NCBI GenBank assembly: GCA_001920415.1 | Contig: MNJR01000026.1 | Location: forward strand, 62,001-126,000 | From: Acidobacteria bacterium 13_1_20CM_3_53_8 | GTDB taxonomy: Bacteria; Acidobacteriota; Blastocatellia; Pyrinomonadales; Pyrinomonadaceae | Direction: 5' to 3' | DNA: 64,000 nt | Translations under genes and position numbers: made by a program | Shown: piece after piece, positions 9,047-20,495 of the stretch | Layout: each line of letters starts with the position of its first letter | Position numbering within the stretch: position 1 is the first letter of the stretch | The notes under the pieces: generated by a model | Told to the model about the DNA's origin: nothing | The model's database searches: none | The model's input: the letters and a program-made list of their open reading frames with translations, nothing else

Positions 9047-9447
9047 GATAGGACTCCGTGTTTCTTATTTGTAATAGCGGAATAAAGGTCACGCGCCCGT
9101 TTCTCGTCAATCTCTGGTTCATATCTAGCCTGCTCTTTCCAGCTTTTGACAGCGGCCCAGTTCAACTTGAACTGACCATCTGCGTCCTCTTTAGCTTTCA
9201 ATTCCCCACCCAAATCTGCTCCCTTCACTAATTTCTCAAGCTCATGTGTATAGTAAAATTCACGAACAGCCTTTTCGTTTGGCGGAAAGTCATAGCGTTT
9301 TGTTTTCTTAGCAACACAGGCTTTCAAGGCGCACTCGACTGCATACCCCGCTAAATAATAAGCCCCCTCGTAGTGCTTTCTATCAAGCAGCACTTTGGCT
9401 TCTTTGATTCTCAACCCTGCCAGCTTTTGAAAATCAGCACGGTTCAT
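9025..9447 (-). CDS. HEPN-domain protein
   Basis: 140 residues. The N-terminal helical hairpin DFQKLAGLRIKEAKVLLDRK followed by YEGAYYLAGYAVECALKACV is the typical start of the HEPN fold. The canonical R-x4-6-H ribonuclease motif is not clearly present; the nearest is RARDLYSAITNKKH, with too wide a spacing. RNase activity is therefore uncertain. HEPN proteins are usually RNases in toxin-antitoxin, abortive-infection or nucleotidyltransferase-linked modules. The gene begins 7 bp after the DUF711 stop and overlaps the 8630 gene, so all three are likely on one transcript. Confidence 0.8.
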   Translation of the reverse strand: MNRADFQKLAGLRIKEAKVLLDRKHYEGAYYLAGYAVECALKACVAKKTKRYDFPPNEKAVREFYYTHELEKLVKGADLGGELKAKEDADGQFKLNWAAVKSWKEQARYEPEIDEKRARDLYSAITNKKHGVLSWLKKYW

Positions 9448-9454
9448 TCTCTCA

Positions 9455-10822
9455 TCAATTCCGCAACGAATGAATCGGCGCGGGGATTCTTCCGCCGCGT
9501 CGTATGAAGTCTGCGCTGCCGAAACGATTTACTGCCATGATGGGCGCGCTTCCCAATAGTCCGCCGTACTCTACCATCTCGCCAACTTCACGACCCGGCA
9601 CGGGGATGATTCGCACGGCTGTAGTCTTCTGGTTCATAACGCCTACGGCCATCTCGTCCGCGATGATTGCAGCAATGGTTTCGGCGGAAGTCGAGCCGGG
9701 CACGGCGACCATGTCAATGCCTACGGAGCAGACGCTCGTCCATGCCTCAAGCTTATCCAGACTGAGAGCGCCGAGTTGCGCTGCCTCTATCATCCCTGCG
9801 TCTTCCGACACGGGAATGAACGCGCCGCTCATCCCGCCAACTGAACCCGAAGCCATCGCACCGCCCTTCTTCACAGCGTCGGTCAAAAGAGCAAGCGCAG
9901 CCGTTGTGCCGTGCGTGCCCGCGCGCTCAAAGCCCATAGCTTCTATGATGTTCGCTACGGAATCGCCTATGACGGGAGTCGGAGCGAGCGATAGATCAAT
10001 GATGCCGAAAGGCAAACCCAGACGTCGTGCTGCCTCGCGCCCAATGAGTTCGCCCGCGCGCGAGAGTTTGAAAGAAAGCTTTTTGATTATCTCCGCAATC
10101 TCGTCTAGCGGAGCGTCGCGCGGGGCTTGCTCGACAGCGTGGCGAACTACGCCTGGGCCAGAGACGCCAACGTTGATGACGGCTTCGGGTTCGCCTATGC
10201 CGTGAAATGCGCCTGCCATGAACGGATTGTCTTCTACGGCGTTGGCGAAGCAGACGAACCTTGCGCAAGCAACACCGCCGCGCTCGCTGGTGCGTTCAGC
10301 AGCCTCTTTTATCATCTCGCCGGTTCGACGCACAGCGTCCATGTTTATTCCTGCGCGCGTTGTTGCGACGTTCAGAGAGGAACAGAGACGTTCGGTGGAA
10401 GCAAGCGCTTCGGGGATGGAATCAACGAAGATGTTTTCAACGCTGGTGAAGCCTTTGTGAACGAGCGCGGAGTAGCCGCCAATAAAATCCACTCCAACGT
10501 TTCGCGCAGCCTCGTCAATCGCGCGCGCGAGCGTTAGGCAATCCGTCACGCTTTGTGCGCCGCCAGCGATCAAAGCAGCAGGCGTGATGGAGATTCTCTT
10601 GTTAGCGATGCTGATGCCCACTTCGTCGCCTATCTCGTTGACGGTCGAGACAAGACGACCAGCCACGCGCTCAATCTTCTCACGCGCGCGCTCGGCGGTT
10701 CTCTCAATGGAATCGCTCGCGCAATCACGCAGGCTCAACCCCAGCGTCACCGTGCGTATGTCCAGATGCTCCATCTCCGTCATGCGCACGGTCTGTAAAA
10801 TTTCGGCTTGCGAATATTCCAT
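9455..10822 (-). CDS. DUF711/UPF0210 (PFL-family) protein
   Basis: 455 residues from the ATG at 10822. That start matches the family N-terminus (a short helix, then [16 protein letters not shown]). Diagnostic family segments follow: [36 protein letters not shown], and near the C-terminus [20 protein letters not shown]. Despite the database name there is no glycyl-radical motif, and the biochemical function is unknown. In many bacteria this family is encoded beside a small ACT protein, as it is here (11542-11997). The start codon abuts a repeat (10826-10903) and has no visible ribosome-binding site. It lies at the downstream end of the BMC cluster. Confidence 0.9.
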   Translation of the reverse strand: MEYSQAEILQTVRMTEMEHLDIRTVTLGLSLRDCASDSIERTAERAREKIERVAGRLVSTVNEIGDEVGISIANKRISITPAALIAGGAQSVTDCLTLARAIDEAARNVGVDFIGGYSALVHKGFTSVENIFVDSIPEALASTERLCSSLNVATTRAGINMDAVRRTGEMIKEAAERTSERGGVACARFVCFANAVEDNPFMAGAFHGIGEPEAVINVGVSGPGVVRHAVEQAPRDAPLDEIAEIIKKLSFKLSRAGELIGREAARRLGLPFGIIDLSLAPTPVIGDSVANIIEAMGFERAGTHGTTAALALLTDAVKKGGAMASGSVGGMSGAFIPVSEDAGMIEAAQLGALSLDKLEAWTSVCSVGIDMVAVPGSTSAETIAAIIADEMAVGVMNQKTTAVRIIPVPGREVGEMVEYGGLLGSAPIMAVNRFGSADFIRRGGRIPAPIHSLRN

Positions 10823-10825
10823 AAG

Positions 10826-10903
10826 AAGGTGAATGGTAAATGGTAAATGGTGAATGGGAGAAACGCTCTTTCTATTTACCATTTACCATTTACTATTTAC
10901 CCT
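10826..10903. repeat. Heptamer-armed inverted repeat, family F copy 1
   Basis: The left arm is GGTGAAT/GGTAAAT units and the right arm the complementary ATTTACC units. It ends 3 nt before the start codon of the DUF711 gene and occupies the place where its ribosome-binding site would be. The second copy is at 16724-16800. Confidence 0.85.
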
Positions 10904-10909
10904 CTTTTC

Positions 10910-11446
10910 TCATCTTACTAAGCTTAGCAACAGAAGTATGAGCGAGAGAATGACGAGCAGGGCTGCGACTAAAACGAAGCGTAGGCCTGGGTCTTCGGCG
11001 GCTTCGTCTAGCACGACTGCGGAAGTCTGTTTCAGCTTCTCTACACGAGGGCGCAGATTCTCCTGAACACGCTCGCGCGCCGCAGCCGCCACGCGCTGCC
11101 GCTTCTTTTCTGTCCCGGCTTCTGAACCGGATTTGACCGGCGTGGCCTCTTCTATCTTCCCCTGGCTAATCTCTGTTTGCGGCGCGGCGGCAGGTACAAC
11201 TTCCGCAGCAGGCTCGACCACATTCGTCCCGGAAACCTGTTCGACGGCGGTTGGCGGCGTCATGATGCTTTTCGTCTTCAACTTGTCGTCCCGATCTTCC
11301 ATCTTCAATTCAGGAACTCCAATTCCGCCGCTACTGCTCTTCTGCTCTTCACGCTTGAGCGGCACGCCGCACTGCGGGCAGAAGATCGCATGCACGCGAA
11401 TCGCCGCGCCACACGACTCACACCGACGTGCTATCTCAGGCAGCAT
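10910..11446 (-). CDS. Zinc-ribbon protein with C-terminal membrane anchor
   Basis: 178 residues. The N-terminus has two CxxC knuckles (CESCGA and CPQCGV, residues 9-12 and 24-27), a classical zinc ribbon. A low-complexity charged and Pro/Ala-rich linker follows (about 40-150), then a single hydrophobic helix at the very C-terminus (FVLVAALLVILSLILLLLSL). This is a tail-anchored topology with the zinc ribbon in the cytoplasm. It sits between the ACT and DUF711 genes, which are usually neighbours, so it may be a lineage-specific member of that module. The function is unknown. Confidence 0.75.
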   Translation of the reverse strand: MLPEIARRCESCGAAIRVHAIFCPQCGVPLKREEQKSSSGGIGVPELKMEDRDDKLKTKSIMTPPTAVEQVSGTNVVEPAAEVVPAAAPQTEISQGKIEEATPVKSGSEAGTEKKRQRVAAAARERVQENLRPRVEKLKQTSAVVLDEAAEDPGLRFVLVAALLVILSLILLLLSLVR

Positions 11447-11448
11447 AA

Positions 11449-11529
11449 AAACAGTTTACAGTTTTCAGTTTTTAGTTTTCAGAAAAAGCTTTCGGCTTAA
11501 AACTGAAAACTGTAAACTGAAAACTGCTC
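11449..11529. repeat. Heptamer-armed inverted repeat, family B copy 2
   Basis: AGTTTTC/AGTTTTT units on the left and complementary units on the right, around a centre with AAAGCTTTCGGC. It lies between two minus-strand genes of the BMC cluster. Confidence 0.85.
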
Positions 11530-11541
11530 TTCTCACTGCTC

Positions 11542-11997
11542 TTAAATTCTATGCATCGCGTTAAAAAGGTCTTCGCGCTGGGCGTAGATGCGCACGCCTA
11601 GGCGTTCGCCCTCAGTGCGGAAACGTTCTTTGAGGGCGGAAGCAGACTCTCTGGCGCGCGTCATGTCCGCGATGATGACCATTGCGAACTTTCCCTGTAC
11701 CACCGTTTGATTGATGTCAATGATGCTGCACCCTGCGTCAGCTAGAATTTGCGAGACTCCGGCGACTATGCCCGGATGGTCAACGCCGAAGACCGATACG
11801 ATAAGACGACTTGCCGAGCCTGCATCGCGCGCCTCACGCTCTCGCGCGCTCGCGGGGCTACGCTCACCACCCGCGCCGCCGTTCTCCACTACAGGCTCAA
11901 TCGCGCGGTAAACGTCCGTCACCAATTGCTCGACCGTGCGCTCGTCCGCTTCAGCGCCCAGCCGACCGTAAACAGCCCGCGTGATCCTGTAAATCAA
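11542..11997 (-). CDS. ACT-domain protein with N-terminal amphipathic helix
   Basis: 151 residues. The C-terminal ~85 residues are an ACT domain of the GcvR/UPF0237 type: VSVFGVDHPGIVAGVSQILA, then GCSIIDINQTVVQGKFAMVI. ACT domains bind amino acids or other small effectors. The first ~40 residues contain an amphipathic helix (VEQLVTDVYRAIEPVV) joined to the ACT domain by a Gly/Ser/Ala-rich linker. That layout resembles the encapsulation peptides of BMC cargo proteins, so it may target the protein to the microcompartment; this is inference. It lies between the vertex protein and the zinc-ribbon gene. Confidence 0.85.
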   Translation of the reverse strand: MIYRITRAVYGRLGAEADERTVEQLVTDVYRAIEPVVENGGAGGERSPASAREREARDAGSASRLIVSVFGVDHPGIVAGVSQILADAGCSIIDINQTVVQGKFAMVIIADMTRARESASALKERFRTEGERLGVRIYAQREDLFNAMHRI

Positions 11998-12010
11998 TTC
12001 CCGAAAGGCT

Positions 12011-12042
12011 TAATCCAAAATCCAAAATCTAAAATCCAAAAT
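12011..12042. repeat. Heptamer run, family G (single arm)
   Basis: TCCAAAA/TCTAAAA units in tandem without a recognisable opposite arm. The full inverted form is at 15000-15096. It lies between the ACT and vertex-protein genes. Confidence 0.7.
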
Positions 12043-12044
12043 GG

Positions 12045-12377
12045 TCATGGTTTTCCGTTGTCGCCAGCGCGCAGTTCGCGTGCAGACTCGCGCAGTTCTT
12101 CCGAGACGGCGTCCTGTATATCCACGCGGTCAACTATGCCTACGACCGCAGCCTCGATTGACATATCCTGATTGCCTATGGCCGAGCGTGCGGCCTTGCC
12201 GTAGGCGCACATCACTGTCTCGCCTACGCCCGCGCCCAGACGGTCGGCGACGACGACTATGTTCTTCGTAGGCTCTTTGTCCAGATCGTAAGGGTGGACA
12301 ATCAAAAAACGGACGCCCTCAAGATCGGGCGTCTTCTTCGTTGACCAGACTGTGCCTACGACTTTTCCTAGAAACAT
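12045..12377 (-). CDS. Microcompartment vertex protein, BMC-P (EutN/CcmL family)
   Basis: 110 residues with the full EutN_CcmL barrel: MFLGKVVGTVWSTKKTPDLE at the N-terminus, then FLIVHPYD, VVADRLGAGVGETVMCAYGK and the final VVGIVDRVDI. Family members form pentamers that cap the vertices of the icosahedral shell, so its presence implies that a closed shell can be built. Residues ~88-110 are a charged tail. It follows the two-gene insert in the BMC operon and precedes the ACT gene on the same strand. Confidence 0.95.
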   Translation of the reverse strand: MFLGKVVGTVWSTKKTPDLEGVRFLIVHPYDLDKEPTKNIVVVADRLGAGVGETVMCAYGKAARSAIGNQDMSIEAAVVGIVDRVDIQDAVSEELRESARELRAGDNGKP

Positions 12378-12378
12378 A

Positions 12379-12447
12379 AGTTTTCAGTTTTTAGTTTTCA
12401 GTTTTCAGCCTTCAGCTTTTAACTGAAAACTAAAAACTGTAAACTAG
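12379..12447. repeat. Heptamer-armed inverted repeat, family B copy 3
   Basis: Left arm of AGTTTTC units and right arm of complementary units with a very short centre. It lies between the vertex-protein gene and the 12463 gene. Confidence 0.85.
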
Positions 12448-12462
12448 CTTTTAGCGAACATT

Positions 12463-12801
12463 TCATGCGACGGTCAAACGTTGATTCGCAAGGCGCGTGA
12501 AAGCTTCATTCAACTGTTGCGCGAGTTCGTCATCACTCGATTGTTCCAGGATAATTCTCACAAGACTATCATCCGAGTAACGACGCGGATCGTTGCGTAA
12601 TAAACGGAACAAGAAAATAGTTATGCGATGCTGAACTTCGTTGATGCGGCGCACTCGCTGCGGATTGGTCAAATCCTCGCTGCCCACTTCATAGCTATCG
12701 CGCGCTATGATAGTCAATTCGTGCATTAGAAGCGTTAAGAACTCCTCTTTCTCTTTAGTAGAAAAAGAGGAGAAAACAGCGCTTGCTTCGTCAACGTCCA
12801 T
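12463..12801 (-). CDS. Hypothetical protein, helical, in BMC operon
   Basis: 112 residues from the ATG at 12801; a TTG at 12822 overlapping the upstream stop would add seven residues. The protein is all-helical by appearance (EKEEFLTLLMHELTIIARDS, RRINEVQHRITIFLFRLLRN) with no signal peptide. I do not recognise the family. It overlaps or nearly overlaps the 12819 gene, and the two look like a co-translated pair inserted between the aldehyde dehydrogenase and vertex-protein genes. It could be half of a toxin-antitoxin-like module, which is unproven. Confidence 0.65.
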   Translation of the reverse strand: MDVDEASAVFSSFSTKEKEEFLTLLMHELTIIARDSYEVGSEDLTNPQRVRRINEVQHRITIFLFRLLRNDPRRYSDDSLVRIILEQSSDDELAQQLNEAFTRLANQRLTVA

Positions 12802-12818
12802 CAACTTTATTATTCCGC

Positions 12819-13112
12819 TCAAGTGATTTCGCGCTCCAGGCTATTAATGTCAATGTCACGCTCTTCAAGAACCTTGATGCGAACGTTGCCGTTAAGTATT
12901 CGCCCATCCGGCTTGACCTTTAATGATTCGAGCCTTCCGGGACGTAGCGACTCGATGATCTCTTCAGTGCTACGCTGCCGCCAATATTCCAGCGAGAAGC
13001 GGCTGATGCTTGTTTCCAGAGTTTCATCCGCGTGGATGCGCTGAAGCAATGGTCGGTTCTCTTCCACGTCAACCGATTCATGCTTTAGCGAACACTTCCG
13101 CCGGGTCGCCAA
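12819..13112 (-). CDS. Small ParB-like/DUF protein in BMC operon
   Basis: 97 residues at most. Translation may begin further in, because the first 11 codons overlap the aldehyde dehydrogenase gene by 35 bp and no ribosome-binding site decides the start. The C-terminal half, [20 protein letters not shown] then [20 protein letters not shown], resembles small ParB-like proteins that read 'give a rate, get a name back', often found in pairs with a second small gene. It has no nuclease motif that I can identify. It is probably unrelated to microcompartment chemistry. Confidence 0.6.
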   Translation of the reverse strand: MATRRKCSLKHESVDVEENRPLLQRIHADETLETSISRFSLEYWRQRSTEEIIESLRPGRLESLKVKPDGRILNGNVRIKVLEERDIDINSLEREIT

Positions 13113-14982
13113 GGTCGCGTGCGGACGGCGTTATTATCGTGCGCGCGTTGACGTAAATCTTTTCGCCCTTTTGAATGGCGCGGCGCACGTCGTCCTCGCT
13201 GACGAAATCAACCGTCTGCCGCTTGTTGCCGTTTGCCTGTTGCTGAGGCGCGCTTGACTGCGTTGCAGTAGGCGCGCTCGGCTGCTCCTGCTTCGCAACC
13301 GAACTCGCTTGTGAAGACGAAGCGCCGTTGCCGCCGTTTGTTTCGACTGCGACGGGAGCGGCTGATGCTTGCGGCGCTGCGTCGGAGCGGTCGTAACGGC
13401 TGCCAGCTTCTATGTCAACAACGGGCTGGTATCGCGCTGGCGTGGGCGAAGCCGGAAGCGGCGAGCGCTCGTGCTGAACCTCGCCGCGACCAGCGAGGAA
13501 GCGATCCACGATTGCAGCGATCTCTTCGCGGTTGATGCTGCCCGCTCTGGCCGAAGCGGCAGGTTGCTGCTCTCGCGCGGGCGTGGGCGCAGGCGCGCTC
13601 GACTGCTGCACCGAAACTGCTGGACGCGCGCTCTTCACTGGTCTTGTTTCCCACGCGACGCGCTTGATGTCCATCAAGTGAAGCGGCGAGACGTTGTCGG
13701 ATGTGACGTTGCCGCCCCACGAGCCGCAGCCCAGTGTCATTGATGGAGGCAATGCTGTAGAGAATCCTATTGCGCCGTGCGTCGTAGGCGTGTTGACGGT
13801 GACGCGCGAGGCTGGCATCTCGCGTCCATATCGAATCGCAGCGTCGCGCGAGCGAGTGTGAATCCCTGCGGTGTGACCCATGCCGCCGTAGCTCAATACT
13901 TCAAAGCACCTGGCCGCGCCGCGCTCAACTCCGTCTTCAACGTAGAAAGCCAGAATAGGCGAAAGCTTCTCCATAGAAAGCGGATGCTCGCGCCCAACGC
14001 CCGAAACGTCTACCATCAAGCAGCGCGTCCCTTGCGGAACATTCAGGCCAGCCATCTTCGCAATCACTTCTACGGACTTTCCTACTATCGCAGGATTCAA
14101 AGAGCGTTGCGGCGTTGCTACGACTTTCGCCAATTGCTCTGATTCCGATTGCGACAGGAAATGCGCGCCCTGCGCTTTGAACTGCTCGCGCACGGCCTTT
14201 TCAATCGGCGCATCGCAAACAACAGACTGCTCTGATGCGCAGATAGTACCGTTGTCGAAAGTCTTTCCTGTGAGAATGTCCTGCACGGCTTTCGGAACAT
14301 CAGCGCTTCTTTCGATGAAGACCGGAACGTTCCCTGGGCCAACACCGAACGCAGGCTTGCCGGATGAATAGGCTGCGCGCACAAGTCCGATTCCGCCCGT
14401 TGCAAGGATGACAGCCGTCATCTTGTGCTTCATCAAAGCCTCTGTGCCTTCAATCGTAGCGGTCGTCATACAGCCGATTGCGTCCGCTGGCAGCCCTTCT
14501 TTGATTGCGGCCTCGCGCATGACGCGCATAGTCTCGTTGATGCATTTGGCGGCTGATGGATGCGGCGAGAGAACAATCGCGTTGCGTGATTTGATGGCTA
14601 TGAGGATTTTGAAGATGGCGGTCGAGGTCGGATTCGTAGAAGGAATGATTCCGGCGACGACTCCGCGAGGACTTACAATCTCTACAACGTCTTTTGAATC
14701 GCTAACGACTCCGACCGTGCGAAGACCTTTGAAATAGTTCCAAACGTCTTCCGACGCAAAACGATTCTTCTCGCGCTTATCATCAGGGATGCCGTAACCC
14801 GTCTCTTCTACAGCCATAGCGCCAAGGCGCGCGGCCTCGCGCAGCGCAGCCCGCGCCATAGCTTCGCAGATGCGATCAATCTTCGCCTGATCGAAGCGCG
14901 CTATCTCGACTTGCGCGCGATGCGCAGCATCAACAAGGTCGCGCGCCTGCTGCACCGACACGAGGTCTTTATCAACGGACAT
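13078..14982 (-). CDS. CoA-acylating aldehyde dehydrogenase, microcompartment-associated
   Basis: 634 residues from the ATG at 14982, chosen because GGAGGT lies 6 nt upstream. Residues ~1-455 are an acetaldehyde dehydrogenase domain of the EutE/PduP/AdhE type, with the catalytic cysteine in GTICASEQS (about residue 248) and [14 protein letters not shown] in the cofactor region. These enzymes turn an aldehyde, NAD+ and CoA into acyl-CoA and NADH. Residues ~455-634 are an unusual extension: a Pro/Ala linker, an amphipathic helix ([15 protein letters not shown], ~484), another linker, and a conserved-looking tail with [11 protein letters not shown]. The helix and tail look like encapsulation peptides. 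The gene follows the BMC-H gene at 15096. Confidence 0.93.
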   Translation of the reverse strand: MSVDKDLVSVQQARDLVDAAHRAQVEIARFDQAKIDRICEAMARAALREAARLGAMAVEETGYGIPDDKREKNRFASEDVWNYFKGLRTVGVVSDSKDVVEIVSPRGVVAGIIPSTNPTSTAIFKILIAIKSRNAIVLSPHPSAAKCINETMRVMREAAIKEGLPADAIGCMTTATIEGTEALMKHKMTAVILATGGIGLVRAAYSSGKPAFGVGPGNVPVFIERSADVPKAVQDILTGKTFDNGTICASEQSVVCDAPIEKAVREQFKAQGAHFLSQSESEQLAKVVATPQRSLNPAIVGKSVEVIAKMAGLNVPQGTRCLMVDVSGVGREHPLSMEKLSPILAFYVEDGVERGAARCFEVLSYGGMGHTAGIHTRSRDAAIRYGREMPASRVTVNTPTTHGAIGFSTALPPSMTLGCGSWGGNVTSDNVSPLHLMDIKRVAWETRPVKSARPAVSVQQSSAPAPTPAREQQPAASARAGSINREEIAAIVDRFLAGRGEVQHERSPLPASPTPARYQPVVDIEAGSRYDRSDAAPQASAAPVAVETNGGNGASSSQASSVAKQEQPSAPTATQSSAPQQQANGNKRQTVDFVSEDDVRRAIQKGEKIYVNARTIITPSARDLGDPAEVFAKA

Positions 14983-14999
14983 GGCAACACCTCCGGCCA

Positions 15000-15096
15000 T
15001 TTTGGATTTGCGATTTTGGATTTTGGATTGAAAGACAAGCTGTTGTCTTCATTCAACCGTTCGCTAATCCAAAATCTAAAATCTAAAATCCAAAAT
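15000..15096. repeat. Heptamer-armed inverted repeat, family G copy 2
   Basis: Left arm of ATTTTGG/ATTTGCG units and right arm of TCCAAAA/TCTAAAA units, with a centre containing AAGACAAGCTGTTGTCTT, itself a small hairpin. It fills the gap between the BMC-H stop and the aldehyde dehydrogenase gene. Confidence 0.85.
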
Positions 15097-15494
15097 CACT
15101 TGGCTCTTTCCTTATTATTCTCGCGCGCGCCCGCAGGGAGATTGCGCCCTTCGCCTTCGCCGAGTTGGCCGCGTGCGCCGCCTTGAATTGCGCGCTCGTC
15201 TGGGCTAAAGCCCGTGCGACCGTTTGTTGGCAGCACGCGCTCGACCTCAGTGTGCGGGCGCGGGATCACATGCACGCTGATGAGTTCGCCTACGCGACGA
15301 GCGGCGGCAGCGCCTGCGTCCGTAGCGGCCTTGACCGCGCCGACGTCGCCGCGCACGAATATCGTGACGTAACCAGCGCCTATGTATTCCTTGCCTAAAA
15401 GTTGTACGTTGGCCGCTTTGACCATTGCGTCTGCGGCTTCAACAGCGCCGACGAACCCTTTGGTCTCGACCATTCCTAGTGCTTCGAGAGGCAT
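15096..15494 (-). CDS. Bacterial microcompartment shell protein, BMC-H type (2)
   Basis: 132 residues from the ATG at 15494, where a GAGGAG ribosome-binding site lies 9 nt upstream; the frame stays open further upstream but that stretch is not coding-like. The BMC domain covers about residues 3-90 ([53 protein letters not shown]). It is clearly related to the shell protein at 5867, with a longer, charged, Gly/Arg-rich C-terminal tail of ~40 residues. It is the first gene of the minus-strand BMC cluster, so it is probably the most highly expressed. Confidence 0.95.
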   Translation of the reverse strand: MPLEALGMVETKGFVGAVEAADAMVKAANVQLLGKEYIGAGYVTIFVRGDVGAVKAATDAGAAAARRVGELISVHVIPRPHTEVERVLPTNGRTGFSPDERAIQGGARGQLGEGEGRNLPAGARENNKERAK

Positions 15495-15623
15495 CACGTT
15501 TTGCTCCTCACTAAATGGATTGTAAAAGTTAAAAGCGAGCTTATTGTGTTCCTTGAACGCTCCATCGTAGTCCCAACTGCCTAGAGAATCAAGAGACGCG
15601 CCAAGCTTTTGCAGCACAAATGT

Positions 15624-15653
15624 TTGACAAGCTTTCGCAGGGCACGTTATATT
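15624..15653 (+). promoter_or_regulatory. Sigma70-type promoter for the RodZ-like gene
   Basis: TTGACA at 15624-15629 and TATATT at 15648-15653 with an 18-bp spacer. It points to the RodZ-like gene and would give a leader of about 170 nt. The 334-bp divergent gap contains no other recognisable element. Confidence 0.55.
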
Positions 15654-15828
15654 CCGCGCCAAGAAGAGTTTGCCGAGAGCGGCTCGCATGCCGTGAGGTT
15701 TACGATTGGGCGGGTGAGGGGAACGCTGCCGGACGTGACCGAGCGAGCTTCGGAAGTTAACGATAATTGACGAGCCAAGGCTCAGGCCACCGACCCACCG
15801 ACCCACGAGGACTGGACGCGAATTGGTG

Positions 15829-16599
15829 ATGGCAGCATCTTTGGGAGAACAGTTGCGACTCGCACGCGAGGCGCGTGGCATTTCCCTCCGTGAAATCTCC
15901 GAGCAGACACGCATCTCAATACGCTATCTTGAAGCTATAGAGACAGACGATTATAAGCGTCTGCCCGGCGGCATCTTCAACCGAAGTTTCGTTAAAGCCT
16001 ACGCGCGCTATGTAGGCTTTGACGAGAAGGAAGCCGTAGAGGGTTACATGCGCACTGCGCGCGAGCAGGGCGAATCGCCGGACGACGTTTCTACGACTCC
16101 ATATCGGTCGCACGTTTACACGAACGGGGGCGGGACTCGCTCGCCGCTGGTCACGCTGCTTCTGACTATATTGATTTTGGGCATACTTGTTCTAGGCGTC
16201 TACGCTGGTCGTCACTGGTGGCAGCGCAGACAATCAGAGCGCGCTCAAACGCCCGCGACGCCCGTCGCACCCGCTCAAGCGCCGAATCAGAACGTCGCGC
16301 AACGCGGGCAAGCGCCAATGAACGCGGCCACATTCAACATTCAGATCAAGGCTAAGAGCAAAGTATGGGTCAGGATTAAAGCGGACGACGGAGACTCTAC
16401 GGAGAAGATTCTAGACGCTGAGGAGACAAGGGATTTCACGCCCGCGCAGCGCCTCAGCATACAGCTTTCCAAAGCGAACGTTGACTCGCTGGAGATAATC
16501 ATCAACGGTCGGATGGCGAAGATACCGGCAGAAACCAGAAGCAATAACCTCGCTGAAATAGTGATCACGAGGAACGACTACGAAAGGTATTTGCAGTAA
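15829..16599 (+). CDS. RodZ-like HTH membrane protein
   Basis: 256 residues from the ATG at 15829 (GTG and TTG codons directly upstream are alternatives). Residues ~3-75 form a cytoplasmic HTH_25 domain ([20 protein letters not shown], then [20 protein letters not shown]). A single membrane helix follows at ~105-128, then a Pro/Ala/Gln linker and a periplasmic DUF4115-type beta domain (~160-256, [11 protein letters not shown]). In the family, RodZ links MreB to cell-wall synthesis and maintains rod shape. It is divergent from the BMC cluster, and guaB follows downstream on the same strand after a repeat. Confidence 0.88.
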   Translation: MAASLGEQLRLAREARGISLREISEQTRISIRYLEAIETDDYKRLPGGIFNRSFVKAYARYVGFDEKEAVEGYMRTAREQGESPDDVSTTPYRSHVYTNGGGTRSPLVTLLLTILILGILVLGVYAGRHWWQRRQSERAQTPATPVAPAQAPNQNVAQRGQAPMNAATFNIQIKAKSKVWVRIKADDGDSTEKILDAEETRDFTPAQRLSIQLSKANVDSLEIIINGRMAKIPAETRSNNLAEIVITRNDYERYLQ

Positions 16600-16723
16600 C
16601 AGAAAAAGGTTGAGAGAACGCCGAGAGCGCGCCGCGCACGATGGCAACGAGGTCTGCGCGCGATCCAAAAATTCAACAGAAGAGAGAGGCTGCCCGTGCG
16701 AATTTCGGCGGGCAAATTTATTT

Positions 16724-16800
16724 GGGTAAATAGTAAATGGTGAATGGTGAATGGTAAGAGCGCCTCTTCCATTTACCATTTCCCATTTTCCATTTACCAT
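16724..16800. repeat. Heptamer-armed inverted repeat, family F copy 2
   Basis: GGTGAAT/AGTAAAT units on the left and complementary ATTTACC/ATTTCCC units on the right. It lies between the RodZ-like gene and guaB and leaves the guaB ribosome-binding site (16807-16812) intact. Confidence 0.85.
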
Positions 16801-16802
16801 AA

Positions 16803-19646
<2,844 letters not shown>

Positions 19647-19747
19647 AAGGGGTCGGTAATTGAATTTTTTCTATGAGCGAGGCTTAAACGCGTACTTAGA
19701 TATTAGGCCATGCCTTATTCACGCACTGGGATTGCTTCTTCGAGATG

Positions 19748-20395
19748 TCAGAACGGCACTCTCTTTGAATGCTGATACGCGCCCATCTGCCTATCATGCT
19801 TCTTCATGAAAATCGCCAGCGTCAGAATCGCGCCGACCAGTGCGAGGAACATGTCCCAATGTGTATCCCAGATGTCGCCCTGTGTTCCCAGAAATGCGTC
19901 GCCGAGTTGAGGTGTGACCAGAACGGCGACCCACCATTCTATGAACTCGTAGAATGCGCCTATGGCTAGAACGATTGCGGCGGTGAGGAAGGCTATCCAC
20001 TTGCGCGACGCTATGATGTAGCGCAGCAAGATTTCTCTTATAGGAATCCCCAGAAGAAAGCCTAGCATGAAGTGCGCTATGCGGTCGTAGTCGTTGCGCG
20101 CTAGATGAAAATGGTCGCGTATCCAGTTGAACGGCGCGGCTTCAGCGTAGGTGTAGTGCCCGCCCCAGGATTGTACGAAGAGGTAGAAGAAGATCATGTA
20201 GTAGGAGAGGCGCGTGAATTTGAAGTAAGGGTAAACGATGATGACTGCGACGAGTTGAGAGATGGGGAAGAGGTTTTCTAGCACCCAGTCGGCGCGGTCG
20301 TAAGGATTGATTGCGAGCGCAGCCCAGCCTATGAGGTAGATAATCAAGAGAGCCAGTAACGCGCGTCTAGATGCAATCTGCTTTTCGTGTTCCAA
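19748..20395 (-). CDS. DUF2238 (YjdF-like) membrane protein
   Basis: 215 residues with about six hydrophobic helices. Family hallmarks are present: YLFVQSWGGHYTYAEAAPFN, NDYDRIAHFMLGFLLGI, FYEFIEWWVAVL and QGDIWDTHWDM. The conserved His, Asp and Glu in these segments resemble VanZ-type membrane proteins. The function is unknown. The gene is convergent with guaB across a 100-bp gap that contains no clear terminator hairpin. Confidence 0.9.
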   Translation of the reverse strand: MEHEKQIASRRALLALLIIYLIGWAALAINPYDRADWVLENLFPISQLVAVIIVYPYFKFTRLSYYMIFFYLFVQSWGGHYTYAEAAPFNWIRDHFHLARNDYDRIAHFMLGFLLGIPIREILLRYIIASRKWIAFLTAAIVLAIGAFYEFIEWWVAVLVTPQLGDAFLGTQGDIWDTHWDMFLALVGAILTLAIFMKKHDRQMGAYQHSKRVPF

Positions 20396-20495
20396 ATTCT
20401 CACACGCTCCCGTCGTCGCTATAATTTTCCGACACCTGTCCGCTTCTAGCGTCGCTCTTCGCGCAGCATTGTGGAATAAAAGAAGGGCAACTACA

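Noticed and set aside
9504-10205. Long plus-strand open frame opposite the DUF711 gene
   Set aside because: It mirrors the real gene on the other strand, has no family match, and arises from codon bias of GC-rich genes.
9455-10822. Pyruvate formate-lyase, suggested by the family name
   Set aside because: No glycyl-radical motif and no activating enzyme nearby; DUF711 is unrelated.
13369-13743. Plus-strand ORFs opposite the aldehyde dehydrogenase tail
   Set aside because: Low-complexity Arg/Ala-rich products typical of antisense shadows.
15096-15914. 272-residue protein for the second BMC-H gene
   Set aside because: The added N-terminal 140 residues are not coding-like and the ribosome-binding site is at the internal ATG at 15494.
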